Source: Andalucia godoyi
Taxonomy: Eukaryota > Discoba > Jakobea > Jakobida > Andaluciidae
Assembly (NCBI GenBank): GCA_009859145.1
Contig: VRVR01000039.1
Span: 7,909-71,908, forward strand
Direction of reading: 5' to 3'
Length of the DNA stretch: 64,000 bases
Translations under genes and position numbers: made by a program
Shown here: piece by piece, positions 16,616 to 26,582 of the stretch
Numbering within the stretch: the stretch's first letter is position 1
Layout of the letters: each line of letters starts with the position of its first letter
Notes under the pieces: generated by a model
Database searches by the model: none
Seen by the model: the letters and a program-made list of their open reading frames with translations, nothing else
Told to the model about the DNA's origin: nothing

Positions 16616-17578
16616 ATGAACAGTTCGCGCGGTGAGAGTTCATTTTACGCGTCCAGCGGTCTTCCTCCGCACTTTGCGAGCTCATCGTTGTCGTCGTCGT
16701 CGTCGTCGTCGTCGTCTCATTCGCAGTATTCGCATCATTCGCAACATCAAATGCAACCGCAGCCGCTGAATGTGTCGAATGCGTCTGCTTCGAATCGCCG
16801 GTTTGAGTCGCCAAACCGCGCCAGGATAGCACAGCTGGCAAACAAGCTGAGTGGACTGCAGTCGAACCTCGAGGATGACAAGCAGCATCGTGTGGAAGCG
16901 ATTGAAGCGCGGCTGCGGACGACGGACGATCGGATCAATGCTCTTTTGTCAACTCAGGATAAGCGTCTGTTGCAGATCCGTGACGCAGTGTCACAGGCCG
17001 AGCGCGCTCTTGATGAAGAACGCAGAGCCCGCGAGGTGCTGTCGGAAGCCAAGGGCCGGGATGTTGCGGCCACAGACCTGAGGCTTCAGAGCGAGCTTGA
17101 TGGACTCGTCAAGGTTCGAAAGGAGTCTGAAAACAGAGTTCTTGCGATCTTGGACGATAAGATCCGGTCGCTGGTGATGGAGTTTAGCGCGTCAAACAGC
17201 AGCAGCAGCAGCAACTCGGGTCATCATCACTCTCATCATTCCCATCATGGGGCGACGACGCTATTTGGGGGGGTTGCGTTGGATGCAAGCAGAATCCGAG
17301 AGGCAGTTGCAATGGAAAAGTCAGCGCGCGAAGACGCAGAAAACAAGCTGATCCAGACTATCTCCGCCGAGCTTGCAGAGTTGGCGGAGTTGGCGGAGCA
17401 GGAACGCAGAACTCGCGAGCGGGCAGAGGACGCGCTGGTGCGGATGTTGCAGGATGCTGGAAACAGACTTGTTAGCGAGCTCGACGCGGAAAAGAGAGAC
17501 AGGCAAGAAACCGAAGAAACATTGCTGGCTCTTTTGGAAGACACGTGCGTCAAGATCAACGAAGCCAACGCCTTTTGA
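16616..17578 (+). CDS. SF-assemblin (striated fibre assemblin), 320 aa
   Basis: Filament-forming protein of the striated rootlets that anchor flagellar basal bodies; the family also includes giardins. After a Ser/His-rich disordered head (1-70) comes an almost continuous heptad-rich rod. It begins with KLSGLQSNLEDDKQHRVEA, the diagnostic start of the SF-assemblin rod, and ends with ETEETLLALLEDTCVKIN, the diagnostic end. Unusually, the rod is broken at about residues 190-220 by a Ser/His-rich, glycine-containing insert encoded by short repeats (17197-17250). Length is about 40 residues above typical algal family members because of head and insert. It starts with ATG at 16616, preceded by the AT microsatellite. 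Strong evidence that the organism is flagellated. Confidence 0.92.
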   Translation: MNSSRGESSFYASSGLPPHFASSSLSSSSSSSSSHSQYSHHSQHQMQPQPLNVSNASASNRRFESPNRARIAQLANKLSGLQSNLEDDKQHRVEAIEARLRTTDDRINALLSTQDKRLLQIRDAVSQAERALDEERRAREVLSEAKGRDVAATDLRLQSELDGLVKVRKESENRVLAILDDKIRSLVMEFSASNSSSSSNSGHHHSHHSHHGATTLFGGVALDASRIREAVAMEKSAREDAENKLIQTISAELAELAELAEQERRTRERAEDALVRMLQDAGNRLVSELDAEKRDRQETEETLLALLEDTCVKINEANAF

Positions 17579-17672
17579 ACAACCTTTCCATTTTATTTTT
17601 TTAATATTTCTCAATCCTTTCTTTCTTCTTGTTTGTGTTTTTTGTATAGTGTTGGCTTGTTCATTGTTGTGT

Positions 17673-17674
<2 letters not shown>

Positions 17675-17706
<32 letters not shown>
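17675..17706. repeat. (GT)16 microsatellite
   Basis: Sixteen GT units lie about 100 bp downstream of the SF-assemblin stop. The 286-bp spacer around them (17579-17864) is T-rich, with AATAAATAA near 17812, and shows no gene. Confidence 0.97.
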
Positions 17707-17707
<1 letters not shown>

Positions 17708-17864
17708 GGCATGATCGTTCAAAATATGAGTGGGTGTGTTGCGTCGCCTCGTTGGTTTTTCTTTTTTGATCTTTGTGTAATCGTGTTTTATGTTTGATGG
17801 ATTCAAATTGAATAAATAATTTTTTTTTCTGTTGGGAGAGCGGAAGAGGACGACGGTTCATGCG

Positions 17865-18152
17865 TCATGAAAGCTTCAGGATCTGCTGCGGATGCTGGTG
17901 TTGCTTGTCCTTGTGCACAGATTTGCGACGAAGCTCAATGAGCGATTTCAGATATGTAGGATCCATCGAGCGGAAAACACGGAGCGCGCCCAGCCGAGAG
18001 AAGATGCAAAAGGAGGCGCCCGTCGCGTCCGGCATACCCGAAACAAACGATACACACGCGGGCTCAACATCCAGACCGTAGTCCCGTTCTGCAGCCTCTT
18101 TTCGTTTCCGCTTGACATTATCCGAGCGCGCCGCAGTCGTTCGAGTCCTCAT
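17865..18152 (-). CDS. Small basic protein of unknown function, 95 aa
   Basis: Not recognised. The chosen ATG is at 18152. A basic KRKRK cluster near residue 15 could be a nuclear signal. A mixed hydrophobic/polar core follows (VSFVSGMPDATGASFCIFSR, then FRSMDPTYLKSLIELRRK), which looks like a folded protein rather than repeat noise, and a His/Gln/Lys-rich tail ends the chain. The frame stays open upstream to an ATG at 18359, which would give 164 aa. That extension crosses TCTCG and ACACC repeats and is unlikely to be coding. The gene sits in a spacer of 1.4 kb that would otherwise be empty. Existence moderately likely, function unknown. Confidence 0.4.
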   Translation of the reverse strand: MRTRTTAARSDNVKRKRKEAAERDYGLDVEPACVSFVSGMPDATGASFCIFSRLGALRVFRSMDPTYLKSLIELRRKSVHKDKQHQHPQQILKLS

Positions 18153-18971
18153 CGCGCAATCACACAGTCTCGTCTCGTCTCGTCTCATCTCGGCGTCGGT
18201 AACCCAACGCACCCCCACACACACCCACACGCTGCATATATACCGGTATCTCAAGGACAAGCAAGAGTTTGTGCACATTTTTTTAAAAAGAAGACGTGAG
18301 ACTTTGATGCAAGCACATCTTGAGGGAAAACCGAGAGTGGCGCGCTGACAGCGAGTCATGACACACCACCTCTGACATTTTTTGGATTTTGCAGCGCCTT
18401 ACGCACCAAACCCATTACCCTCGTTCATGTTTCGTGTCGATTTTCTTCTTCTTCTTCCTTCTTCCCACTCTCTCTGTCTTCTTTTTCCTTTTCCTTTCTT
18501 TCTTCCCTTTCCTTCCTTTCTTCCTTTCTTCCTTTCTTCCTTTCTTCCTTCTCTTTCTCTCTTTTCTCACCAAAAACAAAAACAAAAAGACAGTCTTGCT
18601 CTCTTTGCATTCTCTGCATTTCTCGGATCGTCTTCCTTAGCCCGGAATCCGACTCGGACAAGCACACCCCTGCTGTTTTCATCATATTATTTTTTGTTTC
18701 GTTTCGTTTCTCCACAGGAAACTTGTGACAATCACTCTTTCTCAGCTCGCAACTCGCATCGCGCAACGTGCAACACACACTCTCGCACTCACACTCACAC
18801 TCACACCTACTCTCTGTGTACAGATTTTTTCTGATTTTCATCGCTTCGCCGTCTTCCCGATCTGTGTCGTCTTGTTGTTATCAGCGCAATTTCCCGCCTC
18901 TTTCCGCTTGTCAAGTTTAGTTTGTATTTTTGATTTCCAGGTATTCCCTCTACTGTGCTACCACGTAATCC
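18153..18971. other. Pyrimidine-rich leader region of the DDX6 gene
   Basis: Contains CTTTC/TTCC tracts at about 18455-18560 and an ACACTC/TCACAC array at about 18772-18806. A pyrimidine tract ends in TTTCCAG at 18940, 31 nt before the DDX6 ATG, and could be a 3' splice site of a leader intron. No other gene recognised. Confidence 0.5.
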
Positions 18972-20186
18972 ATGGCATCATCCTCAGCAGCAGCAGCAGC
19001 CCAGCAGGTTGTGCGGGACACTCGCATCAAGACTGCTGATGTGACTGCTACCAAAGGCCACGAATTCGAGGACTATGCCCTGAAGCGCGACTTGCTCAAG
19101 GGCATTTTCGAAGTTGGATTCGAAAAGCCGTCGCCTGTGCAGGAGGAGGCCATCCCAATGGCCCTTGCAGGCCGTGATATCCTTGCGCGTGCCAAGAACG
19201 GCACGGGAAAGACCGCTGCGTACTGTATTCCTGTGTTGGAGCGTTTGGATACGACGATTCCTACCATCCAGTCCCTCATTCTCGTTCCCACGCGTGAACT
19301 TGCGCTCCAGGTTGCGTCTGTTTTGAAGAACCTCGGAAAATATCTCGGTGTCGAAGTCATGTCCACTACTGGTGGAACGTCCTTGAAGGACGACATCGTT
19401 CGTCTGTACGGCACCGTGCACGTGCTCGTCGCAACTCCGGGTCGTGTGCTGGATCTGGCGCAGAAGCGCGTTGCCAACTTGGACAAGTGCGGTGTTTTGG
19501 TCATGGACGAGGCCGACAAACTATTGTCTCCGGAATTCCAGCCTGTGATCGAGTCCATCCTGGCGCTGCTTCCTGCGAGCCGCCAGATTTCGCTGTTTTC
19601 CGCCACTTACCCAGTTATGGTCAAAGCATTTGCTGAAAAGTATCTTCGCAAGCCGCACGTCGTCAATCTTATGGAAGAACTCACGCTGAAGGGAGTTACG
19701 CAGTATTATGCGTTCGTCGAGGAACGGCAGAAGGTACACTGCCTGAACACGCTCTTCTCGAAACTCGAAATCAACCAGTCCATCATTTTTTGCAATTCTG
19801 TCCAGCGCGTTGAACTGCTGGCAAAGAAGATTACCGATCTCGGATACAGTTGCTTCTACATCCATGCGAAAATGCCGCAGCAGGAAAGAAACCGAGTGTT
19901 CCATGATTTCCGCTCGGGTGCATGCCGAAACCTTGTCTGCTCGGACTTGGTGGCTCGCGGAATTGATATTCAGGCCGTCAACGTTGTCATCAATTTTGAT
20001 TTCCCAAAAACCGCTGAAACGTACTTGCACCGCATCGGTCGTTCTGGTCGCTTTGGACATCTTGGTCTTGCAATCAACTTTGTTACATTCGAAGACCGCT
20101 TCTCGCTCTTCAAGATTGAGCAGGAACTTGGAACGGAAATCAAGCCTATTCCCCCAGAGATCGACAAGCGGCTTTATGTCGCATGA
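18972..20186 (+). CDS. DHH1: DEAD-box RNA helicase DDX6/Dhh1
   Basis: ATP-dependent RNA helicase of cytoplasmic P-bodies that represses translation and promotes decapping. All DEAD-box motifs are present: Q motif ([14 protein letters not shown], about 53-66), motif I AKNGTGKT (about 72-79), [16 protein letters not shown] (about 179), SAT (about 209), [14 protein letters not shown] and HRIGRSGR (about 353). The overall wording (for example [21 protein letters not shown] and [22 protein letters not shown]) is specific for the DDX6/Dhh1/Me31B branch rather than eIF4A. It is 404 aa, with a very short Ala/Ser-rich N-terminus and none of the Gln/Pro-rich tail of the yeast protein. The start is ATG at 18972, in the context CCATGG. 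Confidence 0.96.
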   Translation: MASSSAAAAAQQVVRDTRIKTADVTATKGHEFEDYALKRDLLKGIFEVGFEKPSPVQEEAIPMALAGRDILARAKNGTGKTAAYCIPVLERLDTTIPTIQSLILVPTRELALQVASVLKNLGKYLGVEVMSTTGGTSLKDDIVRLYGTVHVLVATPGRVLDLAQKRVANLDKCGVLVMDEADKLLSPEFQPVIESILALLPASRQISLFSATYPVMVKAFAEKYLRKPHVVNLMEELTLKGVTQYYAFVEERQKVHCLNTLFSKLEINQSIIFCNSVQRVELLAKKITDLGYSCFYIHAKMPQQERNRVFHDFRSGACRNLVCSDLVARGIDIQAVNVVINFDFPKTAETYLHRIGRSGRFGHLGLAINFVTFEDRFSLFKIEQELGTEIKPIPPEIDKRLYVA

Positions 20187-20503
20187 TCTCCATGCCCGCA
20201 CGACTGACCTCGTTTCTCCTTGTGTCCGAGCGTTTTTCTTCCCTTTTCCTTTCCTTTTCCTTTTCCATCATCATCTTTTTCTTTTTTTCTTTTTCTTTTT
20301 CTTTTTCTTTTTTTCTTTTTTTTTTTTTTTTTGGGATGAAATAGATGATGAAGAGCAGCAGCTTGAGCTTGCTTCCTTTCCTTTCCTTTCCTTTCCTTTC
20401 CTTTCCTTCTTTTTACGCAGTAAAGTCGCTCGTCTTTGTCTACAGTCGCTCCCTCAATGTCGTGCAAATGCATGAGACAATTCTCTTCGCCATTCACTCG
20501 GAT
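20187..20503. repeat. Polypyrimidine convergent spacer
   Basis: The 3' region between DDX6 (+) and the endonuclease subunit (-). It is almost wholly T/C on the plus strand from 20228 to 20333, ending in a long T-run, with a (CTTTC)n array at about 20370-20408. No coding signal. Confidence 0.85.
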
Positions 20504-21247
20504 TCACTCGTCGTCGAACTCCGGCTGTTTCAGAGGTACGTCAATTGTGTGCATGTTGGGATTGCTGGAGCCTGGGTTTCCTGCGGTGTCGTCGTCCTCC
20601 TCGATTCCCTCGATGCGAAATCTCGGCATCAGTCGCGCAACTGTGCTTCTTGCTGGGTCGACGACGAGGATTGTCTTACGAACGGCGGTGGCCAGCCGGA
20701 CCAGTCGCTGCAGCATCGTCCAGCTCATGTTTGGATCCACGCACACCTTGACCATGTATTTGGAGTGATCAAACCCCGGGCCGCGGGCGTACAGCACAAA
20801 GTCCGCGCCAAACTTGGATCCGCGCTTGACAATCCAGCCGCGATTGGTGAACATCTCAAACACTTCATATAGAATCGTCGATGGCCGTTGGTCCCGGTGT
20901 GGCGGAAATGCCGCATCAAGCGCAAACAATCGAGGGAAGCGACAGATCAGAAACCGGCATTCCATCCAATCGAGAACCAGTTGTGCAGCAGGATTCGCGA
21001 GAGACGTGTTGAAGAAGCCGAACTGCGTAACTTCAAACAACCACGTCACAATCGCACCGTGTTCAGACAAGGTCAGAACCCCAACGTTCGCCTCACAGGA
21101 AACGTGAATGACACACGGGAATGCACAGGACTCTTGGTTTGGATCGAGAATGCATAAGACACGCTCAAAGCGCGAAAACCGGTCATCCTGCTCCTCCTGC
21201 TTCACGGCTGTTGATGCGGCGGCGACGACTCCTACTCCTACATCCAT
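20504..21247 (-). CDS. tRNA-splicing endonuclease catalytic subunit, TSEN2/Sen2-like
   Basis: Nuclease subunit that cuts pre-tRNA introns. The C-terminal half matches the tRNA-intron endonuclease fold: YEVFEMFTNRGW, then GSKFGADFVLYARGPGFDHSKYMV, split here at the Tyr of LYAR and the His of FDHS. A Lys follows in LATAVRKTILV. These give the Tyr-His-Lys triad at about Y153, H161 and K191. The LYxxGPxFxH form is that of Sen2 rather than Sen34. Length is 247 aa, far shorter than human TSEN2 (about 465), with only about 70 residues before the nuclease part. ATG 21247 is preferred over the upstream Met at 21352, because the codons in between are produced by the CAAACAA repeat. The acidic tail ends in EFDDE. 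Confidence 0.85.
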   Translation of the reverse strand: MDVGVGVVAAASTAVKQEEQDDRFSRFERVLCILDPNQESCAFPCVIHVSCEANVGVLTLSEHGAIVTWLFEVTQFGFFNTSLANPAAQLVLDWMECRFLICRFPRLFALDAAFPPHRDQRPSTILYEVFEMFTNRGWIVKRGSKFGADFVLYARGPGFDHSKYMVKVCVDPNMSWTMLQRLVRLATAVRKTILVVDPARSTVARLMPRFRIEGIEEDDDTAGNPGSSNPNMHTIDVPLKQPEFDDE

Positions 21248-21887
21248 CCACAAACTCAGCTTGTGCCGCTGTCCCAAACAACAAACAACAAACAACAAAC
21301 AACAAGCAACAAACAAGAATGATAAAATTGGACTCAAAAACGATTCCGGCAATTTTCTGCAACTCTTTGAAGCATTTTATCAAGCAGATTTTATTTATTT
21401 ATTTATTGTTATTAATTTTTTTGTTTTGTTTTGTTTTGTTTTGGTTTGTTTTGTTTTGTTTTGTTTTGCTTTGCTTTGCTTTGTTTTGTGTTGTTTTGTG
21501 TTGTCTTGAATGCTTCATCTTTTCTTGCTTTTCGTGACATGATGGTGCAGGTGGTGAAAAGGCTGATGTGCCATTCCGATGTGCACGACACCATTGTGAA
21601 CTGAAGTGACGTGGCGCGGGCGCACTTCCTACTGAAACCATCATCTTTTTTGTACGTTGCGGTCTCTGGTACCAGGAAGCGTCTGTTCGTCGGACGTTTG
21701 CACGAAGAACTTCCGTATTCCTTGCATTTACGTATTTAAATAGGTGAGCCTTCAAGAAAAGGAGCATGCGCGTGCAGCACGACGTCAATTGCAGCAGAAA
21801 CGAGCGGGAACAAACTGTCGGATGTGACGTTTGGACCTTGGCAGTGCGTCCCATTTGCGCCCAGCGGGTGCAGTGCGGCGCGGTGCT
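21248..21887. repeat. Repeat-rich spacer
   Basis: Upstream of the endonuclease gene and downstream of the first giant membrane protein gene. It contains a CAAACAA-type array (21285-21316) and a long TTTTG array with TTTGC and TGTTG variants (21416-21510). The remaining ~370 bp show no coding or RNA signal I can support. Confidence 0.8.
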
Positions 21888-24800
21888 TTAGGACTTGATG
21901 CAAAAGAGGACAAATACGCCTTGGAAAATGTCGGAAGCTGCAAATGCAATGTCCAGGGTCGGAAGATTCACCGAGGTTGTTGTGGGAGTGACGCCGTTTC
22001 CGGCGCTGTTGTCCTGTATGTACACGGTCTCTTGGTTTGCGGATGCTCCGAGATTCACAGTTTTGGCAGTGTGTCTGTGCACAATGTCGACGTTCGTGAT
22101 GGTGGACGCGGGGGTCTTCAAGACCCGGCTGTCCGAGGGTGACGAGTTCGGATAGAGCTGCGGCGCTGTGCCCGAGGTGATCGGGTTCGGTACGGCTGGG
22201 TTGCTGTACTGGCCAGGATCGAGGCCCACCGGCACACGGCCGAAAGAATCCGTGAAGGGCGTGTACCCGCTTGGGCACGTGATGCCCTTGTACATGATGA
22301 TCGTTCCTGCAGGTACCAGGTCGTTTCCGCCTTCCCGAACCTTTCCGTTGGCCACATTGAAATTACCAGAGGAGACTGTCACAGAGCTGGAGATAAGGCG
22401 AATGCCGGAGCTCTTGACTTCCACACGTAGAGCGTCTGTCTGGTCGCGTATGGAAGTCGTCGTGGCAGTCAAGCGGATTTCGTTTGTCACTTTCGACCCG
22501 GCTGCAACATCGGATCCCCTGGTCCCAATGACAATTTGTGCAGAAGATCCATTAGTCATCATGTATAAGAGAGAAGAGTGGAAAGCGGTCAGAGATGTCG
22601 ATGAAAAGTCGATGATGTTGAACTGGTTTGCATCCTGAAGGGAAAGCGAGGAGGAACGAAGAAGAATGCTCGACGGATATCCCGCAGACAACGCTGATCT
22701 GGAGCCAACCTCAAATGAACCCGTATTCGCCGTCTCGGGCACGAACTGGACTTTTTGCACCCAAGAAACCCGCAAATTCATGGACCGACAGTTGATGAGC
22801 GACGCGAAGAATGGATCGGATGTGAGAGTGGTCATGGATCCTATGGAAATTTCCGAAGCCGCTGCTTGTGCAATGACAGAAAATACAGAAATGGAGGACA
22901 AGGGTGCCGTGATCTTCGTAGAAGCAGCCTCCACGGTTAGCCCCCCGTCTCCGGCCACCCCAGTACCAGGTCGCAACAGAATCGGTCCACCGACTCCGGA
23001 CGATCCTGATGCTGTTCCGCCAAGAATCGACACCTGACCGCCAGTCGCCTGCGAGACTTGCTGCCCTGCAATGGTTAGCGTCTTTCCCGCAACGGCGGAC
23101 GTAGACGTCGGTGGAAGCTTGATTGTCGCGGCGGACTGCGCAGACCCAACCAAGATGACATTGTCTCCGGACGACGAGAAAATGGAAAAGGTCGGCGTGT
23201 CCCAAGATGTAGAGGGGGAGACAGCCTGAATTGAACCAGGGTTCACAAGAAACCAAGAGGAGCTCGTCTCCAGCTTGATCATCGAGCTGTTCACCGACAG
23301 TTTGTTGGCAGAGCTGCTTTCTGTTACAGTGAATGACGACTTGGTGCTCAAAGAAATGTCGCTGCCAAACCCAATACTGGAAGCACCTGAATAGAGTGAG
23401 AGCTTCAGGTTGTTGGCGGTCAGTTGAAGCGACGCTAGCGGGTGGACAGCAATCGATGGAGAAGACATGTCGATGGACATGTTCCCCGATGCCGATTGGA
23501 TTGTACTGTTTCCCTCCAGAAGGATTCCTGCGGCGGAGTGCAGAGCGAGATAGCCATCTGTCGATTTGATTCGCAGAGAGTCTGTTCCAGCGGACGACAG
23601 CATGGTTCTGTTGAAATCAATGCTGAGCGTTCTGCCGGACACAATCCCAGAACTTCCATTCACCTTCAGCAAGCCAGCGACACTCTGCCCAATCTGCACG
23701 GTCGATGCACCCAGAACGCTGAGTCCTTGCGCCGGAACAAGAATGAGACTTCCGGGGGTCATGAGGACGCCTGTTGCGGTGTCCAGCATCAGACCGGATT
23801 CAGCATTCCACAACCATGGGCTGCTTCCTGCCAGCCGCACACCGGATTTCGATGTGTTGAGGATCACTCCAGGAGCCACTATCGAGACATTATTCAGTTC
23901 CTCGACCAACGACGCTGTTGCGAAGTTGAATTGGAATGTGTGGCTCGTGAGCATTGAGGAGGTCGCTCTCAGCGAGCCACTTTGGGAAGGATTACCAACG
24001 ACAAGAAGAGAGCTGGATTCGTGGTACACTACAACGCCCTGCGCAGCACTGAGTTGAAGGACAGACGAAATGGTGCTAATCCTGCCATTTTCTGCGAAAA
24101 TATACATATTGGATGAAGAAATGTTCTGTGCGGCATTCAGCAGCCGGATTGACTGCGTGCGGTCGGCGATCGAAAACGTGACCCCTTGCGTTGTGGCCGA
24201 AATATTCACAGACCCGGCTGCCGAGAGAAACAGAGACGCTTGTGTAGTCCAGGACGACCGCTGCAGATCAATGGCGGAAGTGGCGGAAGTTATTTTTGCA
24301 GAGTCTCCGACAACAGAAAAGTCGCTGCCAACAGACAGTAAACCCGCCCCGAGGAGACGAACATGCGCGGAGGAGTTTCTGACCACGAAATTGAGATCCC
24401 CGACAACCGTCTGCAGTGTGTTATTGGAGAAATGGATGGACACATCAGACAGCGTCCCGGTCGTGGGACTCTTTCCTCGAACTGCGTAGTCGGATCCAAC
24501 AAGCAGATCCCCAACGGGATTGGTAATGTACTGCACCTCGATCTTGCTGACCTTGATCCGCGAGTCGCGGAAGTTGATGGACAGGGAAGGGCTGTCCATG
24601 GACTGACTTGACGCATTAACCACCAAGTAGGACAGGAAGCAGTCAGTGGTCGCAACTTGCGACGGACAAAAGGCCATGGCCACCGGGACCCTGGCGGACC
24701 TGTTTGCATTCAAAAGAATATCACCTTCCGTGGACAGCAAAACCGACGGCACTGTATGGTCGTCAAGGAACTTGAGTGCCGAGCCGGTTACAAGCGACAC

Positions 24801-26582
24801 GTGGCTGTATCCCGTCGTATTGGAGGACAGTAGTGAGGTGCCGAGCGCGATCTGCGTGTCTGCAGACATTTCCATTCCTTTTTCATAAATTTTTGTGAAG
24901 GAGTGCGGATTCCGGCCTCCATCGGCAGCGAAACGGAGAAAAGACGAAGAGTACAGCGCAACTCCGTCGAACGTCAGAGTTCCGGATGCGTTGAATGCGA
25001 CCCTTTTCGGAGAAGACGCGATGCTGAACAAAATCATTTCTTGCTCCGATATGCTCATTCGGAACGCCTGCTGGAAGGTGATCGAGGAATTGGCCATTCC
25101 GAATACCGACAGCTGCAGACTGCTGGGCGATGCAATGGAGAAGCTCTTGGTTGTGAACACTGTGGAATTCGGAGTCATCTGCAGGAGCGAATAAAGCAGC
25201 GAGGAATGGTCCAAGCGAAGAACGTGATTCTCCAGATCTGCCTGAATCATAAAGTTCGTCGTCGTCGGCACCGACGGAAAATGTGCATGAGAGGCGCCAA
25301 GAATGATGCTTGGTTGGGAGGACGATATCAAGACAGTCTGCGGAGCGGAGCTCAGGGACCCGTTGCCCACGACAAAAGCTGCTGATACGGCGCCTGCGAT
25401 GCACATGCCGGCTCTTTCGTGACCTGTCTGACACCCGGGCAACACCACGACATTTGACGTCGAAGACAAGGAAAGCTGGCGCTGCGACGTGATGCTGCAA
25501 TTTCGACTCGACAAGAACGCGAACGCGTCCGCCCGAACGACCACTCCGCCACGCGCAGCATTGACGTGCAGCGGACCCGTGTGGTTCTCTGTGGTTTCCA
25601 AGAAATTCAGCTTGAATACTGCCGAGTCGTTTCTCGACACGACAGACTCTGCTTCCAGGACAATCGAGTTTCTTGTGGAGATCTGAAGCCCAGAGGCAAA
25701 TGCAAAAGAGTACGGCTCCGCAATGGCGATGGACATAAAGGCGCTGCGGGAGATGTTTAGATTTGCGGATGCGATCCACGAGTCCGCGATGGTGAAGCCG
25801 TTGGCAACGAGCGTTGCCGGCTCTCTGGTCGTCATTGTGATTCCTTTTGCCACGGACAGCACAGTGTGTCTGTCTTGAACGATGGTCAGGGCACCCTCCG
25901 TGAACCTCAGAGTGGACAGTTCTCCAACGGATGTCGAATGAGTGGAAACAAACGTTTCCGAGGTTAGTGTTTGTGTGTTCAGCAAGCCGTACACCGCACT
26001 CGACGTGCTTCCCATTCGCAGAACGAGTGCACCACCGTGAAGAACATCGAAGGTGTTCCTCAGCTTTCTCAAAGTAGTGTTGTGTGTCTCGTCTGCAAAC
26101 ACAAGACGGGTGCCGCCGAACGGAGACGACATGGAAACGAAGGTCTGGCCCTGTGGATTCGACACGGCAAGAGTCCTTGCAGAAATCGACTTTGATGCGA
26201 CCGAAGCGATGTCCAGATTTTGCCAGTCGGTTCCGAAAATACAGACATACACATACGCAAGTGCACCAACGACGATCCAGCACATGATAATGTGAGCCAC
26301 TAAAAGGGCAAACTTCTTATCGATCCTCTTGAATATCGGTCTTCGTCGCGGCAACGGAACCCCGTTAAACAGGACTTCCACATTCTCCGGGAACTCTTCC
26401 GTCTGCTTCTGTGCATAAAGCCGGTTTTCCTGCTCTTCCGTGTCCAGCGGGGGAAGGTGCTGCTGCTGGATCGCAGAGCCTGGAGGCCGAATCGGCACCA
26501 GTGTCTTGCGAGGAGGCTGCATCCCCACCGTAACCGCAGCAACCGATGAAAAATTGTGAGACCGCGGAGATGCCGTCATCAT
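21888..26582 (-). CDS. Giant type II membrane protein with tail-fibre collar-like tip, 1564 aa
   Basis: Not a known family to me. Residues 1-90 are a Pro-rich cytosolic tail ending in basic residues. Residues 91-116 (FALLVAHIIMCWIVVGALAY and following) form a single membrane span, and the rest would lie outside the cell or in the lumen. The ectodomain (about 120-1410) is rich in Ser, Thr, Ala and Val in alternating short beta-like strands, has many N-x-S/T sites and lacks long helices, suggesting a beta-helix-like stalk. At 1163-1413 there is a Gly-rich block plus a strand region that recurs three times in the neighbouring 2199-aa protein. Residues 1414-1564 resemble a phage tail-collar domain: VPAGTIIMYKGITCPSGY, GRVPVG, an H-x-H pair (1502/1504) and a hydrophobic end (GVFVLFCIKS). 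Start is double ATG at 26582. There is no intron. An adhesin or recognition role is inferred. Confidence 0.85.
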   Translation of the reverse strand: MMTASPRSHNFSSVAAVTVGMQPPRKTLVPIRPPGSAIQQQHLPPLDTEEQENRLYAQKQTEEFPENVEVLFNGVPLPRRRPIFKRIDKKFALLVAHIIMCWIVVGALAYVYVCIFGTDWQNLDIASVASKSISARTLAVSNPQGQTFVSMSSPFGGTRLVFADETHNTTLRKLRNTFDVLHGGALVLRMGSTSSAVYGLLNTQTLTSETFVSTHSTSVGELSTLRFTEGALTIVQDRHTVLSVAKGITMTTREPATLVANGFTIADSWIASANLNISRSAFMSIAIAEPYSFAFASGLQISTRNSIVLEAESVVSRNDSAVFKLNFLETTENHTGPLHVNAARGGVVVRADAFAFLSSRNCSITSQRQLSLSSTSNVVVLPGCQTGHERAGMCIAGAVSAAFVVGNGSLSSAPQTVLISSSQPSIILGASHAHFPSVPTTTNFMIQADLENHVLRLDHSSLLYSLLQMTPNSTVFTTKSFSIASPSSLQLSVFGMANSSITFQQAFRMSISEQEMILFSIASSPKRVAFNASGTLTFDGVALYSSSFLRFAADGGRNPHSFTKIYEKGMEMSADTQIALGTSLLSSNTTGYSHVSLVTGSALKFLDDHTVPSVLLSTEGDILLNANRSARVPVAMAFCPSQVATTDCFLSYLVVNASSQSMDSPSLSINFRDSRIKVSKIEVQYITNPVGDLLVGSDYAVRGKSPTTGTLSDVSIHFSNNTLQTVVGDLNFVVRNSSAHVRLLGAGLLSVGSDFSVVGDSAKITSATSAIDLQRSSWTTQASLFLSAAGSVNISATTQGVTFSIADRTQSIRLLNAAQNISSSNMYIFAENGRISTISSVLQLSAAQGVVVYHESSSLLVVGNPSQSGSLRATSSMLTSHTFQFNFATASLVEELNNVSIVAPGVILNTSKSGVRLAGSSPWLWNAESGLMLDTATGVLMTPGSLILVPAQGLSVLGASTVQIGQSVAGLLKVNGSSGIVSGRTLSIDFNRTMLSSAGTDSLRIKSTDGYLALHSAAGILLEGNSTIQSASGNMSIDMSSPSIAVHPLASLQLTANNLKLSLYSGASSIGFGSDISLSTKSSFTVTESSSANKLSVNSSMIKLETSSSWFLVNPGSIQAVSPSTSWDTPTFSIFSSSGDNVILVGSAQSAATIKLPPTSTSAVAGKTLTIAGQQVSQATGGQVSILGGTASGSSGVGGPILLRPGTGVAGDGGLTVEAASTKITAPLSSISVFSVIAQAAASEISIGSMTTLTSDPFFASLINCRSMNLRVSWVQKVQFVPETANTGSFEVGSRSALSAGYPSSILLRSSSLSLQDANQFNIIDFSSTSLTAFHSSLLYMMTNGSSAQIVIGTRGSDVAAGSKVTNEIRLTATTTSIRDQTDALRVEVKSSGIRLISSSVTVSSGNFNVANGKVREGGNDLVPAGTIIMYKGITCPSGYTPFTDSFGRVPVGLDPGQYSNPAVPNPITSGTAPQLYPNSSPSDSRVLKTPASTITNVDIVHRHTAKTVNLGASANQETVYIQDNSAGNGVTPTTTSVNLPTLDIAFAASDIFQGVFVLFCIKS

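Noticed and set aside
21888-22343. Collar-like domains as evidence that the region is an integrated virus or prophage
   Set aside because: No capsid, terminase, integrase or other viral gene lies nearby; both genes are anchored by eukaryote-style membrane segments, have many N-x-S/T sites and sit among ordinary host genes.
24883-26283. 466-codon minus frame inside the 1564-aa protein gene
   Set aside because: It is a shifted-frame shadow, rich in Arg, His and Cys; the overlapping 1564-codon frame is intact, with a membrane span and repeats shared with its neighbour.
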